Shown piece after piece: positions 6,489 to 10,170 of a DNA stretch of 10,170 nucleotides. Both the position numbers and the translations under genes were made by a program. Under the pieces are notes generated by a model that was not told the DNA's origin, ran no database searches, and saw only the letters and a list, made by a program, of their open reading frames with translations. Location of the stretch: positions 1 to 10,170 of the forward strand of contig CAYSPZ010000060.1 in NCBI GenBank assembly GCA_964433065.1, written 5' to 3'. Position 1 is the stretch's first letter. Every line of letters starts with the position of its first letter. The DNA is from RGIG3009 sp964433065. GTDB taxonomy: Bacteria; Bacillota; Clostridia; Oscillospirales; Acutalibacteraceae.

Positions 6489-6508
6489 CTTTATCAGGAG
6501 GGGTCTAT

Positions 6509-6907
6509 ATGGAAGAAAACAAAACGAAACAAACGTGGTGGCAGGCGGTCAAGTTTACCTTGTTCTCCGTTTCGGCGGGGATCATACAGGTCGCGTCGTT
6601 CACCCTGCTCAACGAATTGCTCAAATTGCAGTATTGGCCCGCATACCTCATTTCGCTCGTCTTATCCATCGTGTGGAATTTCACCTTAAACCGCCGCTAC
6701 ACCTTCCGTTCCACCGCCAACGTTCCCGTGGCAATGGCAAAGGTGTTCGGTTTCTATCTGGTGTTCACACCGCTTTCCACCTGGCTCGGTCATTTGGCGG
6801 AGGGTGCAAACGTCAACGATTATCTCATTTTAGCGGTCACGATGATCGCCAATTTCATCACGGAATTTCTGTTTTGCAAATGGGTCGTCTATCGCGACGA
6901 TACATAA
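6509..6907 (+). CDS. GtrA-like small membrane protein
   Basis: A 132-residue protein with four predicted membrane helices (about 15-36, 42-62, 76-96 and 104-125), as in the GtrA/DPMS family. The family is linked to moving polyprenyl-phosphate-linked sugars across the membrane for surface polysaccharide or teichoic acid decoration. Seen family signs: a phenylalanine/glycine-rich helix 1, WNFTLNRRYTFRS (56-68) after helix 2, and a final helix ending FLFCKWVVYRD. AGGAGGGG lies a few bases before the ATG at 6509, 20 bases after the amidohydrolase stop. The frame is open upstream to 6218, but that part is only the shadow of the amidohydrolase. No glycosyltransferase partner is in the window, so its role in this operon is unclear. 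The stop codon touches the terminator stem. Confidence 0.85.
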   Translation: MEENKTKQTWWQAVKFTLFSVSAGIIQVASFTLLNELLKLQYWPAYLISLVLSIVWNFTLNRRYTFRSTANVPVAMAKVFGFYLVFTPLSTWLGHLAEGANVNDYLILAVTMIANFITEFLFCKWVVYRDDT

Positions 6908-6939
6908 AAACGGCGGAGTGTCCAACACTCCGCCGTTTT
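6907..6939. terminator. Bidirectional Rho-independent terminator between convergent genes
   Basis: A perfect 15-bp inverted repeat (6907-6921 with 6925-6939) with a 3-nt loop. The G+C-rich core is flanked by A-tract and T-tract on both strands, so it can end the rightward phosphorylase/GtrA operon and the leftward esterase gene, whose stop codon is at 6944-6946. Confidence 0.93.
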
Positions 6940-6943
6940 GGCT

Positions 6944-8008
6944 TTATTTAAGATACGGTTCCAACGCGTTGCCGATGACCTTTGCCATACGGAAGAAACC
7001 GAGATCGTTTGGGTGACATCCGTCCACCGTGCAGGAATCGCGGCAATCGTCCCCGAACAGATCGTAGCCGTGAATGAATACCACGTTCTTATCTCCGTGT
7101 GCGACCGCGTAATCGTACGTTTCACGAACGACGGCGGTGCGCTTGTCCGGTATCTCTTCGGGCAGAATGTTCGGACGGGACACCATAATGATCGGTGTGT
7201 CGGGTTGATGTTGACGGAACTCCAGATAGAACCGCAGATGGGTCTCTTTCAGATACTCAAGCGACGGTGCGTTGTGATCGTAGTCGTATACGAACACGCT
7301 CATCGGCAGGTTCCCGATATATTCGCTCATCGCGGGTTCAGCGCGGCAACTGCCCGAAAAGCCCAAATTCACAAAATCCACGTCAAATCGACGGGAGATG
7401 TACGCTTGATACGCATTGCCGGGACGGGAAGCGCATCCGCCTTGCGTAATGGACGAACCGTAATACACGACGGGTAAAATGTCGCGATAGGATGAACCGT
7501 GTTCAACGTGCGCGTCTTTCTGTAACCCGATATATAAGGCGCTCATACTGTTGTACAACGGCAGATTCAGCACATATTCCGTGTCGTTGCAAGACGAGGT
7601 TTCATATATCAACCGTTCATACCCTTCGGTGTCGCCGGCTTGCGGAATGGCGGTTCTTAAATATGTGTAGGTACCGTCCTCATACCGATAAATATCGATA
7701 CCGCTGGTACCTGAACGCGGCATATGTCCGAATTGTGCGATGGAATCGTACACGATGCGAACGGCAATATACGGTGAATCGGTACGAAAACGAATTCGCC
7801 CGCCCGCCACATTGTACGCCAACGCGTGAACACCGCTGTTCGCTTGTGCGGCGACCTCGGGCGGTAAGCGATAAAAGGGGTAGGTGTTTTTCGGATCGTA
7901 TAACCCGTAAATATCAAACGCTTCTTCCTTGACATCGTGCCACACGATATCCTCTTTCGTTACGGTCGGTTCAATGGCAAAATTGCGATCGACCAAAGAA
8001 ATATCCAT
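6944..8008 (-). CDS. SGNH/GDSL-family hydrolase (probable carbohydrate esterase) with N-terminal beta domain
   Basis: A 354-residue hydrolase with no signal peptide, so probably cytoplasmic. An N-terminal beta-rich domain (about 20-170) carries GIDIY at 103-107, like the GxDLY domain found before Lipase_GDSL_3-type esterases. The catalytic domain follows: block I YYGSSITQGG (182-191; S186 as nucleophile), block II NLGFSGS (214-220; G219), block III YDYDHNA (241-247; N246) and block V VDGCHPNDLGF (328-338; D329, H332). All four SGNH blocks are present. Relatives remove acetyl or acyl groups from sugars; the exact substrate is unknown. Two ATGs are close together. I chose 8006-8008 because GGAG is 8 nt from it and only 2 nt from the ATG at 8014. 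The gene is divergent from a sugar-binding lipoprotein gene, which suggests shared carbohydrate use. Confidence 0.87.
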   Translation of the reverse strand: MDISLVDRNFAIEPTVTKEDIVWHDVKEEAFDIYGLYDPKNTYPFYRLPPEVAAQANSGVHALAYNVAGGRIRFRTDSPYIAVRIVYDSIAQFGHMPRSGTSGIDIYRYEDGTYTYLRTAIPQAGDTEGYERLIYETSSCNDTEYVLNLPLYNSMSALYIGLQKDAHVEHGSSYRDILPVVYYGSSITQGGCASRPGNAYQAYISRRFDVDFVNLGFSGSCRAEPAMSEYIGNLPMSVFVYDYDHNAPSLEYLKETHLRFYLEFRQHQPDTPIIMVSRPNILPEEIPDKRTAVVRETYDYAVAHGDKNVVFIHGYDLFGDDCRDSCTVDGCHPNDLGFFRMAKVIGNALEPYLK

Positions 8009-8016
8009 ATCCATTA

Positions 8017-8020
8017 CTCC
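8017..8020 (-). promoter_or_regulatory. Ribosome binding site deciding the esterase start
   Basis: GGAG (within AAAGGAG on the minus strand) lies 8 nt before the ATG at 8008 but only 2 nt before the ATG at 8014, so initiation at the second ATG is more likely. Confidence 0.55.
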
Positions 8021-8039
8021 TTTGCTTTAAACTAAAACA

Positions 8040-8068
8040 ACTGTATCACAAGGAAAAATGCTTTTCAA
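8040..8068 (-). promoter_or_regulatory. Sigma-A promoter of the esterase gene
   Basis: TTGAAA (8063-8068) and TACAGT (8040-8045) on the minus strand are 17 nt apart. The leader to the ATG would be about 25-30 nt. Confidence 0.7.
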
Positions 8069-8129
8069 CCATTTTATCAAAAACAAAGGACATAAACTTA
8101 GAAATGTGTCATCTTTTTATAAAAAAGAC

Positions 8130-8158
8130 TTGAAAACGACAGGGGGATATGGTACGAT
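8130..8158 (+). promoter_or_regulatory. Sigma-A promoter of the solute-binding lipoprotein gene
   Basis: TTGAAA (8130-8135), 17 nt, TACGAT (8153-8158), with TG one base before the -10. The leader to the ATG at 8201 is about 35 nt. An A+T-rich stretch containing the palindrome TTTTTATAAAAA lies just upstream and could act as an UP element. Confidence 0.7.
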
Positions 8159-8200
8159 TACACCGTCGGTAAGTATCAATTACATAAAGGAGAGAAAGTT

Positions 8201-9883
8201 ATGAACGCGAGCCTGAAAAAAGTGTTGTGCTTCCTTCTGGCAGTGGCAATGTGTGCGACGTTGGTTGCGTGCGGTTCAACGGATGATACCGTTACCACTA
8301 CGACCGCCGGTGATACGGTAACCACTACCACGGTCGGTGACGATGACACCACTACGACGGTCGAAGGTGAAGATACCACCACCGCCGAAGGCGAAGACAC
8401 CACCACGGTGGAAGGCGAAGACGTCATCACCACGGTCGAAGATGAAGTCACCACTACGGTCGAAGATGAAGTCACCACTACGATCAAAGACAAAACGACC
8501 ACCAAAGACAAGGTGACCACCACCAAAAACAAGGTAACCACCACCAAAAACAAGGTGACCACCACCAAAAACAAGGTGACCACCACCACCAAAAACAAGG
8601 CGACCACCACGACCACGAAAAAGGTCAACAACGATTCGGCCATTTCCGGCGGTGTGTTGGGCGAAAGCGACAACAGCGGCAAAGGTCTTACCCGCGACGA
8701 AGTGATCGCGAAAATGCCTGCCAACCTCAAGAACACCAAAATCGTGTATTTCTACTGGCATAATCCGCACGAACGTATGGAAGGTTCCGCGCTCAAAGAA
8801 TTCCAGCAGAAGACCGGTATTGAACTGGTATACGAAGAATCCAGCGCTAATGCATTCTACGATGAACTCACTGCTCGTGTGACCGCCGGCAATTCGCCCG
8901 ATATGGTGCGTAACCGCTTTACCAGCGTGTACGCGCTTGCGGGTCTGCAACCGGTCGAGAACAGCGGTTTCGATTTCAGCGATCCTGAATGGGACAGATC
9001 CATTATGAGTGCCTACACCGTTAACGGCAAATGTTACGGTATCAACATCCGCAACTCCGCCATCCTGGACGTGCGTGTGATGTACTACAATCGCCGTGCG
9101 CTCAAAGCCACCAGCGGTCTGGAAGATCCGTATGAATTGTGGAAAAAAGGCGAATGGACCTGGGATAAATTCTGGGAGATGTGCGAAGCGTTCGTTGCCA
9201 GCAAACGCGGTGCTTCCGGCTACTACGGCGCGGCGTTCGAATACCAGAATGCCTATGCGGCGACCCGTTCGAAGGACTACATCTATTTTGACGCGACGAC
9301 CAACAAGTACGTCAACAACATGAAAGACCCCGACATCATCACCGCGTGGACCATTACCAAAGAGAAATACGATCAAGGTATCCTCGTGTTCGGTGACCGT
9401 TTGACCGACTTTGACGAAGGCAAGATCCTGTTCTTCTCGTCCGGTCCGTTCTCCTGCCGTACGCTGGATCCTCGTCAAAAGGTCCTCAAAGTGAAGAAAA
9501 ACCTCGGTACCGTTCCGATGCCGACCGATGAAACCACCAAATACACCCAGTTGTATGAAGTGACCGCGTTCGGTATTCCGATGGGTGCGAAAAATGCCGC
9601 TGCAGTACCGTACCTCGTTCGCTATATCACCGACCAGGCGTCGTACGATATGAGCGAAGTGTACTGCGACGAAAACGCACTCACCTCGGTCAACGAGATG
9701 ATCTCCCGCGGTAACTTCATCGTGTCCCACGTTGCCGGTCATATTACCGGTTGGGCTGATAACCCGGTTACCGTGGATCTGTTGAGCGACAACCTGAAAA
9801 CGGAACTTGACTCCAAATCTCCCGCAGTCGATGCGGCGATCGAAGAAGCCAACAATCGTTTGCAGACGCTCGGTCAAGCATAA
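8201..9883 (+). CDS. Family-1 extracellular solute-binding lipoprotein (ABC sugar uptake) with charge-segregated stalk
   Basis: A 560-residue surface lipoprotein that should capture a solute, probably an oligosaccharide, for an ABC importer. Residues 1-23 are a signal peptide with lipobox LVAC, so Cys24 is lipidated. Residues about 27-142 are a Thr-rich low-complexity stalk: first acidic repeats (EGEDTTT, EDEVTTT), then basic repeats (KDKVTTT, KNKVTTT). The binding domain begins near 177 with KNTKIVYFYWHNPHERMEGS and continues with the family-like pattern FQQKTGIELVYEE, ARVTAGNSPDMV (225-236), VMYYNRRAL (293-301), the WTWDKFWEMCEAF segment (319-331) and FGIPMGAKN (457-465). AAAGGAG precedes the ATG by about 8 nt. 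A terminator follows, then a paralogous gene with an almost identical 5' end. No permease or ATPase genes are in the window. Family likely; ligand unknown. Confidence 0.88.
   Translation: MNASLKKVLCFLLAVAMCATLVACGSTDDTVTTTTAGDTVTTTTVGDDDTTTTVEGEDTTTAEGEDTTTVEGEDVITTVEDEVTTTVEDEVTTTIKDKTTTKDKVTTTKNKVTTTKNKVTTTKNKVTTTTKNKATTTTTKKVNNDSAISGGVLGESDNSGKGLTRDEVIAKMPANLKNTKIVYFYWHNPHERMEGSALKEFQQKTGIELVYEESSANAFYDELTARVTAGNSPDMVRNRFTSVYALAGLQPVENSGFDFSDPEWDRSIMSAYTVNGKCYGINIRNSAILDVRVMYYNRRALKATSGLEDPYELWKKGEWTWDKFWEMCEAFVASKRGASGYYGAAFEYQNAYAATRSKDYIYFDATTNKYVNNMKDPDIITAWTITKEKYDQGILVFGDRLTDFDEGKILFFSSGPFSCRTLDPRQKVLKVKKNLGTVPMPTDETTKYTQLYEVTAFGIPMGAKNAAAVPYLVRYITDQASYDMSEVYCDENALTSVNEMISRGNFIVSHVAGHITGWADNPVTVDLLSDNLKTELDSKSPAVDAAIEEANNRLQTLGQA
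8339..8485 (+). repeat. Acidic Thr-rich repeat block in the lipoprotein stalk
   Basis: Codons 47-95 encode repeated 7-8-residue units (VEGEDTTT, AEGEDTTT, VEDEVTTT). By my count they hold 18 acidic residues and no lysine or arginine. At DNA level the units are imperfect direct repeats with accacc/accact threonine codons. Confidence 0.85.
8486..8623 (+). repeat. Basic Thr/Lys repeat block in the lipoprotein stalk
   Basis: Codons 96-141 encode KDKTTT, KDKVTTT and KNKVTTT units with 14 lysines and only 2 acidic residues. At DNA level, 8510-8572 is three 21-bp tandem copies (one differing by a single base), and 8573-8596 is a fourth copy with one extra ACC codon. This is consistent with growth by whole-unit slippage that keeps the frame. 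Confidence 0.9.
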
Positions 9884-9902
9884 GTATATTATAGTTTTAC
9901 AA

Positions 9903-9939
9903 GCGTGGCGGTTCAAATGAACCGTCACGCGTTCCTTTT
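9903..9939 (+). terminator. Rho-independent terminator after the solute-binding lipoprotein gene
   Basis: A 12-bp stem (9903-9914 with 9919-9930, one G-U wobble, 4-nt loop) is followed by gttccTTTT. It lies about 20 bases after the stop codon, so the two paralogous lipoprotein genes are mostly separate transcription units. Confidence 0.8.
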
Positions 9940-9962
9940 ATCATAGCAGGACAAAATTTTAT

Positions 9963-9978
9963 AAAATGTGGACATTTT
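9963..9978. promoter_or_regulatory. Palindrome upstream of the second lipoprotein promoter (possible operator)
   Basis: A perfect inverted repeat AAAATGT-gg-ACATTTT, 11 bases upstream of the -35 hexamer. A related but non-palindromic AAATGTG element occurs at a similar distance upstream of the first lipoprotein promoter (from 8102). A regulator-binding role is guesswork from position and symmetry. Confidence 0.3.
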
Positions 9979-9989
9979 TTTGTATACAC

Positions 9990-10018
9990 TTGTCAAAAAA
10001 AGAAAGTTGTGCTAAGAT
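9990..10018 (+). promoter_or_regulatory. Sigma-A promoter of the second lipoprotein gene
   Basis: TTGTCA (9990-9995), 17 nt, TAAGAT (10013-10018), with TG one base before the -10. The leader to the ATG at 10080 is about 55 nt. Nothing in that leader looks like a riboswitch. Confidence 0.72.
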
Positions 10019-10079
10019 GAAAGAGTGTTAAGATCGTTAGATTTTCCGTGATTTAAAAAGAATGAAGGAGGAAAAAACA

Positions 10080-10170
10080 ATGTCTATCAAAAAAGTGCTG
10101 TGCTTGCTTTTAGCGGTGGCAATGTGTGCGACGTTGGTTGCGTGCGGTTCAACGGATGATACCGTTACCA
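10080..10170 (+). CDS. Second lipoprotein, N-terminus only (tandem paralogue, cut by the right window edge)
   Basis: Thirty codons from the ATG at 10080 to the window end encode a Sec/lipobox signal nearly identical to that of the upstream binding protein: MSIKKVLCLLLAVAMC, then ATLVACGSTDDTVT. Lipidated cysteine would be residue 22. It lacks two residues near the start relative to the first copy, but the last 55 bases (10116-10170) are identical base for base to 8243-8297. AAGGAGG lies 8 nt before the ATG. It is probably another solute-binding lipoprotein with a similar stalk. Only the signal and first stalk residues are visible, so the mature domain could be different. Confidence 0.8.
   Translation, partial: MSIKKVLCLLLAVAMCATLVACGSTDDTVT

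Noticed and set aside
6218..6508. A longer N-terminus for the GtrA-like gene reaching back to 6218
   Set aside because: That part overlaps the amidohydrolase coding region and has no membrane or family sequence. A strong ribosome binding site and ATG at 6509 give the normal family length.
7811..7845. A second copy of the GAACA...TGTTCG palindrome within the esterase gene
   Set aside because: The arms are imperfect, the spacing differs (4 nt), and it lies deep in coding sequence away from any promoter.
8510..8596. Short regular repeats that could suggest a CRISPR array
   Set aside because: The units are directly adjacent 21-bp in-frame codon repeats without spacers, inside a coding region.
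8276..9928. A 550-codon open frame antisense to the solute-binding lipoprotein gene
   Set aside because: It is a shadow of the real gene. Its repetitive Gly/Phe/Val sequence mirrors the threonine and lysine repeats, it has no family features and no ribosome binding site, and it runs through the terminator.

Overview
The window looks like a chromosomal segment of a Gram-positive Firmicute, most likely an uncultured gut-type Clostridium relative (Clostridia/Oscillospirales-like). This is inferred from strong AGGAGG-type ribosome binding sites, short leaders, sigma-A promoters (TTGAAA-like, 17-nt spacer, often an extended TGn -10), two or three Sec/lipobox lipoproteins, and family-1 sugar-binding lipoproteins. 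The species cannot be fixed from the sequence alone. No rRNA, tRNA, CRISPR array, transposase or phage gene is visible, and no gap between genes reaches 300 bases.

Layout. Bases 1-3751 are transcribed leftward. They hold the N-terminal half of an EcoRI-family adenine methyltransferase (cut by the left edge), an AraC-family regulator with its own promoter and terminator, and a two-gene TetR regulator / alkaline phosphatase operon whose genes overlap by ATGA. Rightward from 3913 are a cation diffusion facilitator with a poly-His tail, then, behind its own promoter, a tight run of purine nucleoside phosphorylase, a TIM-barrel amidohydrolase and a GtrA-like membrane protein. This run ends in a strong bidirectional terminator at 6907-6939. 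A leftward SGNH/GDSL esterase (6944-8008) meets it there. Divergent from the esterase is a rightward solute-binding lipoprotein (8201-9883), followed by a terminator, a new promoter and the first 30 codons of a second, nearly identical-headed lipoprotein (10080 to the right edge).

How the genes may work together. The TetR/phosphatase operon and the cation exporter have overlapping divergent promoters around one 15-bp palindrome (3850-3864), so one repressor could control a metal-dependent secreted phosphatase and a metal exporter. The phosphorylase operon fits nucleoside salvage, though the roles of its two partners are unknown. The esterase and the tandem binding lipoproteins fit glycan deacylation and sugar capture; the transporter permeases are not in the window.

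The most unusual features are the surface stalks. The phosphatase and the binding protein each carry a threonine-rich linker of about 115-120 residues between lipidated cysteine and folded domain. In the binding protein this linker is split into an acidic block followed by a basic block, built from short repeats.
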